Below, in pieces: positions 1 through 7,247 of a stretch of 60,797 nt of DNA. The notes beneath the pieces were generated by a model. The model saw nothing but the letters and a program-made list of their open reading frames with translations. It was not told the DNA's origin and did no database searches. Made by a program: the position numbers and the translations under genes. This DNA is from Actinomycetes bacterium (GTDB lineage Bacteria > Actinomycetota > Actinomycetes > Actinomycetales > Demequinaceae): the NCBI GenBank assembly GCA_023411615.1, contig JAEYOR010000029.1, positions 1 through 60,797 of the forward strand. The letters are read 5' to 3'. Numbering within the stretch: the first letter of the stretch is position 1; each line of letters begins with the position of its first letter.

Positions 1-2
1 GC

Positions 3-155
3 CGACGCTCGGGCCAGGAACGCGACACCGCTGCGCCCCGCGCTCACGAGGCGACATCGAGCGGCGGCGAACGTCCCGCTCGCCAGCGCCGGCGCCGGCG
101 TCGCCCCTCGGGGCAAGGCGGCGCCGCCGCACAATCAGCCACTCCGAGCGAGTGA
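3..155 (+). CDS. 3' end of a protein with an Arg-rich disordered tail (possibly DEAD-box RNA helicase)
   Basis: An open frame enters from the left edge and stops at TGA 153-155. The 50 visible residues are low-complexity, rich in Arg, Gly, Ser, Ala and Gln, with a run of eight basic residues broken only by Gln. Such tails are common at the C-terminus of actinobacterial DEAD/DEAH-box RNA helicases, and that gene is often near PHP and aminopeptidase P genes in Micrococcales; both points are inference. Other frames are also open here, so even the coding status is uncertain. It would converge on the acetyltransferase ending at 189. Confidence 0.4.
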   Translation, partial: RRSGQERDTAAPRAHEATSSGGERPARQRRRRRRPSGQGGAAAQSATPSE

Positions 156-188
156 CAGCACGTGCCCCCCTGCGGGCGCATCTGTCAT

Positions 189-788
189 TTACGCTCCGGC
201 GTGCCGGGCCAGCCTCTCGAGCAGACCGCGCTTCACTGACGCCCATTCGTGGGCGAGGATCGAGTACACGACGGTGTCTCGCAAAGAACCGTCTGGCATG
301 ATCCGATGCGCCCGCAGCACGCCATCCTGACGCGCGCCCAAGCGTTCGATCGCGGCGCGTGACTGCTCGTTATGCCAATGGGTGAGGAGCGCAACCGCGA
401 CGCAATCGAGTGTCTCGAACGCGCGGGAGAGCAAGAGCAGTTTCGCGGCTGGATTGACACCAGCGCCTTGGGCACGCTTGGCAATCCACGTGGAGCCCAC
501 CTCGACGCGCCGATGCTCTGCGGCGATGTCCATATACGTCGTCATGCCCACGGCCTTGCCGGTGCTCGGTTCGATGACAGCCCACGGCGCCATCCGCCCG
601 GCGGCCTGCAAGGCGAGGCGACGCTCGATCTCAGTCTCAACGGCGTCGGGCGCAGGAATCGACGTGTACCACGTGCGCCACAACTCACCCTCAGCGGCCG
701 CCTCGGCAAGGTCGGCCGCATGCGCGTGGGTGAGCGCCTCAAGGCGCACCAATGGGTGCTCGAGAGTGGGCGTCGCCGCGAAATCCAT
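189..788 (-). CDS. GNAT family N-acetyltransferase (RimJ/RimL-like)
   Basis: A 199-residue protein with the layout of the RimJ/RimL-type GNAT fold: an N-terminal LEALTHAHAADL segment, a central strand VGMTTYMDI, and the EVGSTWIAKRAQGAGVNPAAK acetyl-CoA loop region followed by a C-terminal NEQSRAAIERLGARQDG helix-turn. The family moves an acetyl group from acetyl-CoA to an amine, often a protein N-terminus, a polyamine or a small amide; the substrate here is unknown. I chose ATG 788 rather than the in-frame TTG at 803 because TATTTT lies exactly 6 nt upstream of the ATG, the spacing of a leaderless promoter. The start is 19 nt beyond the stop of the PHP gene on the same strand. Confidence 0.85.
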   Translation of the reverse strand: MDFAATPTLEHPLVRLEALTHAHAADLAEAAAEGELWRTWYTSIPAPDAVETEIERRLALQAAGRMAPWAVIEPSTGKAVGMTTYMDIAAEHRRVEVGSTWIAKRAQGAGVNPAAKLLLLSRAFETLDCVAVALLTHWHNEQSRAAIERLGARQDGVLRAHRIMPDGSLRDTVVYSILAHEWASVKRGLLERLARHAGA

Positions 789-794
789 GCGAGA

Positions 795-800
795 AAAATA
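795..800 (-). promoter_or_regulatory. -10 box (TATTTT) of a leaderless transcript
   Basis: TATTTT followed by 6 nt and then ATG at 788. No Shine-Dalgarno sequence precedes the start. The -35 is not recognisable. Confidence 0.5.
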
Positions 801-806
801 CAACCT

Positions 807-1634
807 TTAGCGGTTGCGAGCCGCGCGCAGCCGCGCATAGTTCTCGGGCGTCGTGAGGTTCTCGCCCAAGCGATTCTCCTTGCCGTCACCGTGATAGTCC
901 GACGCTCCCGTCGGCACGAGCGAGAGCCGCTCGGCAATGCGTTCAAGCCGCGTGCGCTGCATCGCCGTGTGATCGCGATGGTCAACCTCGATTCCCACCA
1001 TGCCCGCCTCAGCCATCGCCTCGATCACCGAGGTGGGCACCACACGTCCACGGCCGTCCGCGCCCGGGTGAGCGAAGACGGGCACCGCACCTGCCGCGCG
1101 GAGAGTGCGGATCGCGTCGATCACCTCAGGCGCGTAATGCGGCACGTAATACGCTGAGTTGCCAGCGAGCACCTCGGCAAAAGCGGCGTCGCGATTCTCA
1201 AAAAGCCCGGCCGCCACCATCGCGTCAGCAATATGGGGCCGGCCCACCGTCTCCGCCGTGCCTGCATACATGAGGACGTGATCCCAGCTGAGCGGATAGT
1301 CGGCGCTGATCTTGTCGACGATTTCTTGAGCCCGCGCCACTCGTGCATCCCGGGTGAGTGTCAGCATGTCCGTGACCCCGGCGTCGGCCGGATCGGGCCA
1401 ATAGGCGAGCAAGTGAATCGATACACCGCGATCGCGACACGAGACCTCGATTCCCGGCACAAAGTCGATGCCGAGCGCTTGGGCGGTCTCCGCCGCCTCC
1501 TCGAGCCCCGCCATCGAATCGTGGTCAGTGAGCGCGACGACGTCGAGCTGGGCGTCAGCTGCGGCTCGCATGACGTCCGCGGGAGACTGCGTGCCGTCCG
1601 ACACCAGCGAGTGGGTGTGAAGGTCAATGCGCAC
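807..1634 (-). CDS. PHP-domain metal-dependent phosphoesterase (YciV/TrpH-like)
   Basis: A 275-residue protein. It opens with the PHP metal motif DLHTHSLVSDGT, followed by LTDHDSM near residue 37, a GIEVSC motif, and VFAHPGADG and GASDYHGDGK near the C-terminus. Together these supply the His/Asp/Glu ligands of the polymerase-and-histidinol-phosphatase fold. Relatives include the RNase AM/YciV family, which hydrolyses 3',5'-nucleoside bisphosphates and trims RNA 5' ends; that role is likely but not proven here. The start is GTG 1634 with TACCCT exactly 6 nt upstream, as in leaderless genes. It is divergent from aminopeptidase P, whose start is 79 nt away. Confidence 0.9.
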   Translation of the reverse strand: MRIDLHTHSLVSDGTQSPADVMRAAADAQLDVVALTDHDSMAGLEEAAETAQALGIDFVPGIEVSCRDRGVSIHLLAYWPDPADAGVTDMLTLTRDARVARAQEIVDKISADYPLSWDHVLMYAGTAETVGRPHIADAMVAAGLFENRDAAFAEVLAGNSAYYVPHYAPEVIDAIRTLRAAGAVPVFAHPGADGRGRVVPTSVIEAMAEAGMVGIEVDHRDHTAMQRTRLERIAERLSLVPTGASDYHGDGKENRLGENLTTPENYARLRAARNR

Positions 1635-1640
1635 GGTCCC

Positions 1641-1646
1641 AGGGTA
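1641..1646 (-). promoter_or_regulatory. -10 box (TACCCT) of a leaderless transcript
   Basis: TACCCT, 6 nt, GTG at 1634. There is no Shine-Dalgarno sequence upstream of the start. Confidence 0.5.
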
Positions 1647-1713
1647 CGGGGCCCGCTCCCGGCCTGGGCCTGAGCCGCTTCTGGTCCCGCGTGAGCCGTG
1701 TCACGATAGCGAC

Positions 1714-3105
1714 GTGGACAACACTGACAAGGCACCTGCCGAGCTGAACAAGGCGCGCACCACGCGCCCGAGTACCGACGAGTTCAAGCGTTTTCTCGCA
1801 AGTGGCTGGGGTGACGCCGATATGGCGACCACGGCGATTGCTTCGGCGCCCTACGCGGCCGAGCGTCGGCGTCGGCTGAGTGCGCTGTTTCCAGGCGTGC
1901 GGATCGTCGCCCCGGCCGGCGACCTCAAGGTCCGCTCCAACGACACCGACTACCGCTTTCGCCCCGACAGTGACTTCGCCTACCTCACGGGTCTAGGAGC
2001 CGATTACGAGCCGGGTGCTGTCCTCGTCATGGAGCCGCGCGTGGATGAGGACGGACACGATGCCACGCTGTACCTCATCCCTCCCGCAGGCGCCGAGGAC
2101 GAAGGTTTCTACTCCGACCCCCGCTCTGGCGAGTTCTGGATTGGCCGCCGCCCGGGTCTGCGCGAGTTCGAGGTGATGACGGGAATCAGCACAGCTCCGC
2201 TCAAGGACTTGCCTGGCGGGATCCGCTTGGCAAACCACCCCACCAAGGCCGTGCGCCGCGCACTGAGTGAGATGCGCATGGTGAAGGACGAGTACGAGAT
2301 CCAGCAGTTGCGCGATGCCGTTGATGCGACGATCGCCGGCTTTGAGCGTGTGGTCGAGCAGTTGCCGCGAGCCGTCGAGCACAAGCGCGGAGAGCGCGTC
2401 GTCGAGGCCACCTTTGACGGCCACGCCCGCGAGGAGGGCAACGCGGTGGGCTACGAGACCATCGCCGCCTCGGGCGCACACGCGACCACTCTTCACTGGA
2501 TTCGCAATACCGGCCAGGTGCGGCGCGGGGACCTGTTGCTCCTCGATGCAGGTGTGGAGGTCGAGAGCCTTTACACCGCCGACATCACGCGCACCCTGCC
2601 TATCGACGGGGTCTTTACGCCGGTGCAGCGTCGGGTGTACGAGGTGGTCTTGGAAGCAGCCGACGCTGGGCACGCGATGACTGCGCCTGGCGTCAAGTTC
2701 ATCGACATTCACTTTGCCGCGATGGAGGTCATTGAAAGGCGCCTCACCGAGTGGGGCATCGTCCCCGACATGGAGGATCCCGAGTCGAAGCTGTACCGGC
2801 GCTGGATGGTCCATTCGACGTCGCACCACTTGGGGATGGACGTGCACGACTGCGCCGCGGCCAAGCGAGAGCTTTACATGGAGGGCGTGCTCGAGCCGGG
2901 CATGGTGTTCACCATCGAGCCGGGCCTGTACTTCAAGGCAAATGACCTCACGGTCCCGGAGGAGTTGCGCGGCATTGGTGTGCGTATCGAGGACGACGTC
3001 CTTGTCACCGAGACCGGCTCCGAGAACCTCTCAGCCGCCCTCCCCCGCGACCCTGACGCCGTCGAGGCCTGGATGGCCCGCCTCCTCAAAGCTCCGAACC
3101 GCTGA
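1714..3105 (+). CDS. pepP: Xaa-Pro aminopeptidase (aminopeptidase P, M24B)
   Basis: A 463-residue cytosolic metallopeptidase that removes the N-terminal residue of peptides with proline in second position. The N-terminal AMP_N domain carries the FRPDSDFAYLTG motif. The C-terminal pita-bread domain keeps the dinuclear metal ligands: LLLDAGVE and TADITRTLP (two Asp), HSTSHHLGMDVHD (His), FTIEPGLY and GVRIEDDVLV (two Glu). The reading frame extends upstream to 1627, but that part overlaps the divergent PHP start. I take GTG 1714, giving the usual N-terminus and a CACGAT box 6 nt upstream. The gene is followed by a G-rich tract and converges on the MocR regulator. Confidence 0.93.
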   Translation: MDNTDKAPAELNKARTTRPSTDEFKRFLASGWGDADMATTAIASAPYAAERRRRLSALFPGVRIVAPAGDLKVRSNDTDYRFRPDSDFAYLTGLGADYEPGAVLVMEPRVDEDGHDATLYLIPPAGAEDEGFYSDPRSGEFWIGRRPGLREFEVMTGISTAPLKDLPGGIRLANHPTKAVRRALSEMRMVKDEYEIQQLRDAVDATIAGFERVVEQLPRAVEHKRGERVVEATFDGHAREEGNAVGYETIAASGAHATTLHWIRNTGQVRRGDLLLLDAGVEVESLYTADITRTLPIDGVFTPVQRRVYEVVLEAADAGHAMTAPGVKFIDIHFAAMEVIERRLTEWGIVPDMEDPESKLYRRWMVHSTSHHLGMDVHDCAAAKRELYMEGVLEPGMVFTIEPGLYFKANDLTVPEELRGIGVRIEDDVLVTETGSENLSAALPRDPDAVEAWMARLLKAPNR

Positions 3106-3117
3106 CACGGCCGACAC

Positions 3118-3128
3118 GCCGACGCTGG
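3118..3128 (+). repeat. GCCGACGCTGG motif, copy downstream of pepP
   Basis: An 11-bp word found just after several plus-strand stop codons in this window (also 24069, 52322 and 54978, with a near copy at 52334). Here it starts 13 nt after the pepP stop. GCCGAC is common coding sequence in high-GC DNA, so this may be chance. Confidence 0.3.
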
Positions 3129-3185
3129 GGCCGGGCCACGCTCGCTGGCGGAGTGTCGCCACCGCGAGCGGTTCGCAGCTTCGGC

Positions 3186-3236
3186 GGGGGTTCGGGGTTC
3201 GGGTCGGGTTGGTGTTCGGGTTGGGTTGAGGTCGGG
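3186..3236 (+). repeat. G-run tract with G-quadruplex potential between convergent genes
   Basis: Seven runs of three to five G occur within 51 nt (3186-3190, 3194-3197, 3201-3203, 3206-3208, 3218-3220, 3223-3225, 3234-3236), with TTC/TC/TT spacers that make a degenerate TTCGGG repeat. The first four runs have loops of 2-3 nt, which meets the usual quadruplex pattern. It lies 81 nt after the pepP stop and just before the convergent MocR stop, so it may act in 3'-end formation or transcription pausing. Confidence 0.6.
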
Positions 3237-3242
3237 TGTGTG

Positions 3243-4655
3243 TCAGGTGGCGCGTTCGGCGAGCATCTTGATCCCGAGCCGCATCTCCTCCGCCGTGAGA
3301 TAGAACGGCAAGCGGAAGCGGTCAGCGCCGAGGCCGGGCAGCACTTCGAAAGCAGCTCCGGCCGCGACGGGCGCACCCACCTCGGCGGCGCGCTCTGCGA
3401 AACGGCTCGCTCCGCCTCCGGGCAAGCGCACCCACAGTGCAGGCCCCCCAAGGGGACGGCGATACTCCCAGTCGAGACCGTGCTCCGCGACGGCCTCATC
3501 AACAGCGTCGAGCGACTCCCTCATCGACTCGAGGCGCCACGAAAGCGTCTCGTCGTAGAACTCCGCGAGGAGCCTCGCCGCAATGCGTTGGAACAAAGAG
3601 GGAGACCCAAGGTCCATCGCTGCCCGACGGTGGCGCAATTGCGCGGCGAGGGTCGCGTTTGTATGGATCCAGCCGATGCGCAGACCGCCCCAGAACACCT
3701 TCGACATGCCGCCAATGGTGAGGACGGATGCGCCGCTTCCCATCGCCGCGAACGGCCGCGGCGCTGTGCCATCAATTTCCAGCTCGCCAATGGTGCGGTC
3801 GTCAATGACCGTCGTGTTGGTGGCAGCCGCGCCTTCGAGGAACGTGAGCGCCTCATGCTCCGTCATCGCCGTGCCGGTGGGGTTGTGGAAGGTGGTGAGA
3901 TAAGCGACATCCGGTCGCGCAGCGCGGAGCAGCTTGACGGACGCGAGCGCGTCGAGGCCGCTTTCCGTCATCGGCAGCGCAAGAGGGCGCGAGCCCGAGG
4001 CGTGGACCGCGTCAAAGACGCCCGGATACGTGACGGATTCAAGCGCCACCGGTCGCTGCGAGGTGGCGAGCATGGTGACGCCCAGCCAGATCGCTTGCTG
4101 TGCTCCGGCGGTGATGACCACTTCTTCCGGCTTGGCCGCGATGCCCTGACGCCGCAAGTGCTCGGTCACTGCGAGGACGAGATCGCGGTGACCGAGTGCG
4201 GAGTAGCCATTGCCTTGAATCGGGGCGCCACCAAGGAAGCCAACGGGATCGACGAGGGCGCGGGAGACATGTGGCGCAGGCGGCGGTGAGGCAGTGTTGA
4301 AAGCAACAATCGGCTCGTATTGGCCCGTGAGGATCTGCGCAAAACGCTCTTGTGGGCTGAGGCCCAGAACGCCGCGAGAACTCACGCCCAGCGTCGGCGC
4401 CGCACCCGGATGCACCTCAAGCCAGCCAGCATCGCGAAGGCGCTGGTATGCGGCTGTGACGGTGTTCCGGCTGAGATGAAGGTGCGCGGCGAGAGCACGC
4501 TCAGAGGGCATCCGCGTTCCGTGCTCAAGGGAGCCCGCTTCGGCAAGCGCGACAATCGCGTTGGCGAGTTGGACGTAGAGGGGGCCCGTGCCGGTCTGCC
4601 AGTGGTCCAGCACGTCCGACAGTTGCTCGGCAGTGGTGCGCATACGGGCCAGCAT
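3243..4655 (-). CDS. MocR-family transcriptional regulator (GntR helix-turn-helix plus aminotransferase domain)
   Basis: A 470-residue fusion. Residues ~1-80 are a GntR-type winged helix (MPSERALAAHLHLSRNTV), residues ~100-470 a fold-type I PLP aminotransferase. The PLP lysine is in TIGGMSKVFWGGLRIGW. MocR proteins (GabR, PdxR, TauR and others) bind PLP or a PLP-amino acid adduct and regulate an adjacent gene. This gene is divergent from a PLP-dependent decarboxylase, its likely target. GTG 4679 and ATG 4655 and 4643 are possible starts. I chose 4655 because a duplicated inverted repeat (4661-4725) begins 6 nt upstream, which suggests autoregulation. Confidence 0.9.
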   Translation of the reverse strand: MLARMRTTAEQLSDVLDHWQTGTGPLYVQLANAIVALAEAGSLEHGTRMPSERALAAHLHLSRNTVTAAYQRLRDAGWLEVHPGAAPTLGVSSRGVLGLSPQERFAQILTGQYEPIVAFNTASPPPAPHVSRALVDPVGFLGGAPIQGNGYSALGHRDLVLAVTEHLRRQGIAAKPEEVVITAGAQQAIWLGVTMLATSQRPVALESVTYPGVFDAVHASGSRPLALPMTESGLDALASVKLLRAARPDVAYLTTFHNPTGTAMTEHEALTFLEGAAATNTTVIDDRTIGELEIDGTAPRPFAAMGSGASVLTIGGMSKVFWGGLRIGWIHTNATLAAQLRHRRAAMDLGSPSLFQRIAARLLAEFYDETLSWRLESMRESLDAVDEAVAEHGLDWEYRRPLGGPALWVRLPGGGASRFAERAAEVGAPVAAGAAFEVLPGLGADRFRLPFYLTAEEMRLGIKMLAERAT

Positions 4656-4660
4656 GTCCG

Positions 4661-4725
4661 AAACTGGCCCTAAATGCACAGCGCCAGTTGCCCAGAAACT
4701 GGCGCTGGAACTCGGGAGCCAGTTG
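4661..4725. promoter_or_regulatory. Duplicated MocR operator: two identical 30-bp inverted repeats 35 bp apart
   Basis: AAACTGGC at 4661-4668 pairs with GCCAGTTG at 4683-4690. The same pair recurs at 4696-4703 and 4718-4725. Each copy spans 30 bp with a 14-bp spacer, and the copies are offset by exactly 35 bp. The array therefore gives both direct and inverted half-sites, as MocR proteins require. It sits between the divergent regulator and decarboxylase starts. The last half-site ends 3 nt before a CAGGCT box (4729-4734) that precedes the decarboxylase ATG by 7 nt, so binding should block both promoters. Confidence 0.8.
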
Positions 4726-4741
4726 CTTCAGGCTCTGTGAC

Positions 4742-6184
4742 ATGACGGACCTCACCCGCGCGCAGACCAATCCCGCGGCCTTGAATCGCATGCGCTCGCG
4801 CATCGCGCTCACCACGGACGCTGCTCGCCGTGCTGGCGCCTACGTAGCCGCGATGCCCCACCGTCCCATCGCCCCCACCGCCGAGGCCATCGCCGCTCTC
4901 GAGGCATTCCGCGAGGCCCTCCCGGATGCCCCGCGCGACCCCCGTGACGTGCTTCGTCAGCTCGACGAACTTGGCTCGCCAGCGACCACCGTGCAAGCAG
5001 CAGGCCGCTATTTTGGCTACGTCAACGGCGGGGTCGAGCCAGCGGCAGCGGCGGCCGCGATCCTTGCCGGCGCGTGGGATCAGAATGCGGCGCTACCTGT
5101 TCAGTCGCCCGTCGCGAGCGTGCTCGACGAGGTCGCGGCTGGGTGGGTGGTCGATCTTCTCGGGCTTCCGGCCGACGCTGTCGCCACCTTCACCTCGGGC
5201 GCCACCTTGGCCAATTTCACGGGCATTGTCACCGCTCGCGACGCTTTGCTCGCACGAGCCGGTTGGTCGGTTGACGAGCGTGGCCTTGTGGGCGCGCCGC
5301 CCATCCGCGTGGTGGTGGGCGATGACGTTCACATCTCGGCGCTCAAATCGCTGCGGCTGGCTGGCCTCGCCCCGGGGCTCGTCGAGCGCGTGCCCACCGA
5401 CAACACGGGTGCGATCCGAGCCGATCAGTTCCCTGACGATGTCGATGGACTCACCTTGGTGCTTCTTCAAGCGGGCAATGTCACGACCGGAGCGTCCGAT
5501 CCCTTTGACGAAATCGTCCCGGCGGCCCGCGAGCGTGGCGCATGGGTGCATGTCGACGGCGCATTTGGCATGTGGGCTGCGGCTTCCCCGTCCCGGCGTC
5601 ACCTTGTCAAGGGGATCGAGCACGCAGACTCGTGGGCCACCGATGCCCACAAATGGCTCAATGCGCCATATGACAGCGGCATTGTCATCGTGCGTGACCG
5701 GGCGGATCTGTTCCGTGCCATGGCGATGCATGCGCCATACCTTGAAACGACGGATGAGCGCCCGCTCATGCATTTGAGCCCACACATGTCGCAACGTGCT
5801 CGCGGGGTCGAGACATGGGCACTCCTCGCGGCCCGGGGCCGCAGCGGAATAGCCCAGTTGGTGGATGAGGCGTGCGATATGGCGAGCCGCTTTGCACTGC
5901 GACTTGCCGACGCGGGCGTCGAGGTCCTCGTGCCTCCCATTCTCAACCAAGTACCTGTCGCTTTCGGCGCGGCGCCCGGTGAGCCCGGGGACGACTCGAT
6001 GACCGACGCCGTCATCGCCGCCATTCAGGCCGAAGGCACGATGTGGGCGGGCGCATCACAGTGGCGCGGCCGGCGGATATTGCGCCTCAGCGTGTCCGAT
6101 GCCGCAACGACGGCTGACGATATTGACGCGTCCGTCAATGCGATCCTCACGTGCTGGGAAATGGTGCGGCGCTCCCGTACGTAG
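4742..6184 (+). CDS. PLP-dependent amino acid decarboxylase, group II (DDC/GAD superfamily)
   Basis: A 480-residue fold-type I PLP enzyme of the group II decarboxylase family, which acts on glutamate, aromatic amino acids or diaminobutyrate. Visible motifs are FTSGATLANFTG (phosphate-binding loop), VHVDGAFGMWAAAS (the Asp that contacts the pyridine N and the ring-stacking region) and TDAHKWLNAPYDSG (the Schiff-base Lys). I chose ATG 4742, which has CAGGCT 7 nt upstream; an in-frame ATG at 4688 would place translation inside the operator. The gene is divergent from a MocR regulator that probably controls it. The exact substrate cannot be read from the sequence. Confidence 0.88.
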   Translation: MTDLTRAQTNPAALNRMRSRIALTTDAARRAGAYVAAMPHRPIAPTAEAIAALEAFREALPDAPRDPRDVLRQLDELGSPATTVQAAGRYFGYVNGGVEPAAAAAAILAGAWDQNAALPVQSPVASVLDEVAAGWVVDLLGLPADAVATFTSGATLANFTGIVTARDALLARAGWSVDERGLVGAPPIRVVVGDDVHISALKSLRLAGLAPGLVERVPTDNTGAIRADQFPDDVDGLTLVLLQAGNVTTGASDPFDEIVPAARERGAWVHVDGAFGMWAAASPSRRHLVKGIEHADSWATDAHKWLNAPYDSGIVIVRDRADLFRAMAMHAPYLETTDERPLMHLSPHMSQRARGVETWALLAARGRSGIAQLVDEACDMASRFALRLADAGVEVLVPPILNQVPVAFGAAPGEPGDDSMTDAVIAAIQAEGTMWAGASQWRGRRILRLSVSDAATTADDIDASVNAILTCWEMVRRSRT

Positions 6185-6292
6185 ACCCTGGGCGAATTCG
6201 CCGGTTTCATCCTTATTGGGACGTCGCCTATCAACAATCGCCTCGTGTGCTCGTTGTGCCCCATCACTATGGTCACCCTCTGCCCCCAGTTC

Positions 6293-6298
6293 TAGGGT
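6293..6298 (+). promoter_or_regulatory. -10 box (TAGGGT) of a leaderless transcript
   Basis: TAGGGT, 6 nt, ATG at 6305. No Shine-Dalgarno sequence. Confidence 0.55.
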
Positions 6299-6304
6299 GA
6301 CGGC

Positions 6305-7207
6305 ATGACAGTCTCTGCGCGGCCGCCCGTTGCAGAAGTCCGTATCGATGCCGAACTCGTCACACATCTGCTGAGCACTCAGGTGCCCGAAGCGCAACAG
6401 TTTGCGCTCGGTGACGCGCAGGCCGGCCGCGATGCCGTCGTATGGCGTCTTGGTGCCGATTGGGCCGTGAGACTGCCCCGGCGCCAACTCGCTGCGGATC
6501 GCCAATCCACCGAACTCGACTGGCTTCCTCACCTTTCCGGTGCCTGGCCTTTTCGTGCACCGGTTCCCGTGCGCGTCGGGCGGCCGACGCCTCACTACCC
6601 GTGGCGCTGGAGCATCGTCCCGTGGGTGCCTGGCACCCCGATGACGCAGGCGCCACTTTCGCTCGCTGGCGCCGCTCAACTTGGGCACGCATTGGCCGCA
6701 CTTCATACGCCGGCCCCAGCGCAAGCACCGCGCCACCCGCGTTGGTCGCAGCCGTTGCGGTCGAGGGCAGCGCGCACAGAGGATCGGCTCGTCACCTTGG
6801 GTCGACGTACCGAAGTGGGGCCGTGGAGGCTCGATGTCGCCGCGGCATGCCGGATTTTCGAGGCTGGCGCCGCGCGGCCCGCTGGACCTGAACGGTGGTG
6901 CCACCTCGATCTGCGCGCCGAGCACGTCATGACCATCAACGGCCACCTCGCGGGCATCATCGACTGGGGAGATGCGGCAGTGGCGGACCCAGCCACTGAC
7001 ATCGGCCAGGTGCTTGTGTCGATTCCCGTCACTGGGTGGGACGCCTTCATCACGGGGTATGGCGGCATCGACCCCGACACGTTCACCCGCGCACGCGCTG
7101 CTGCCATTGAGTTCGCTGCGAGCCTCGCTCTCACTGGCAGCCCTCATGATCTGCATGCAGGATGGGCAGGACTCGTCTCCCTTGGCGTCGCTCACCGCGC
7201 GGCCTGA
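6305..7207 (+). CDS. APH-fold phosphotransferase (aminoglycoside phosphotransferase-like)
   Basis: A 300-residue protein of the APH/choline-kinase superfamily. The catalytic loop is WCHLDLRAEHVM (HxDxxxxN-like, with His in place of the usual Asn), followed by the metal-binding IIDWGDAAVADPATD. The N-lobe strand VVWRLGADWAVRLPRR holds the candidate ATP-contacting residues. Such proteins phosphorylate hydroxyl groups of antibiotics, sugars, amino sugars or homoserine; most chromosomal members have unknown substrates, so a resistance role should not be assumed. The start is ATG 6305, in a leaderless configuration. Only 40 nt separate it from the next gene, which has its own promoter-like box. 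Confidence 0.82.
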   Translation: MTVSARPPVAEVRIDAELVTHLLSTQVPEAQQFALGDAQAGRDAVVWRLGADWAVRLPRRQLAADRQSTELDWLPHLSGAWPFRAPVPVRVGRPTPHYPWRWSIVPWVPGTPMTQAPLSLAGAAQLGHALAALHTPAPAQAPRHPRWSQPLRSRAARTEDRLVTLGRRTEVGPWRLDVAAACRIFEAGAARPAGPERWCHLDLRAEHVMTINGHLAGIIDWGDAAVADPATDIGQVLVSIPVTGWDAFITGYGGIDPDTFTRARAAAIEFAASLALTGSPHDLHAGWAGLVSLGVAHRAA

Positions 7208-7235
7208 CCTCCCCAAGCCTGGCGCACGACGACAT

Positions 7236-7241
7236 TAGGCT
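7236..7241 (+). promoter_or_regulatory. -10 box (TAGGCT) of a leaderless transcript
   Basis: TAGGCT, 6 nt, ATG at 7248. Confidence 0.55.
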
Positions 7242-7247
7242 GAGCCC

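Noticed and set aside
1993..2847. Long minus-strand open frame opposite pepP
   Set aside because: Low-complexity His/Arg/Asp-rich translation with no family motif, an antisense frame of a clear aminopeptidase P gene.
3153..4289. Plus-strand open frame opposite the MocR gene
   Set aside because: Arg/Gly-rich translation antisense to a motif-complete MocR protein and partly made of the G-rich intergenic tract.
6305..7207. Aminoglycoside resistance gene
   Set aside because: The APH fold is shared by many housekeeping kinases, and there is no mobile element or resistance neighbour; kept as an APH-fold kinase only.
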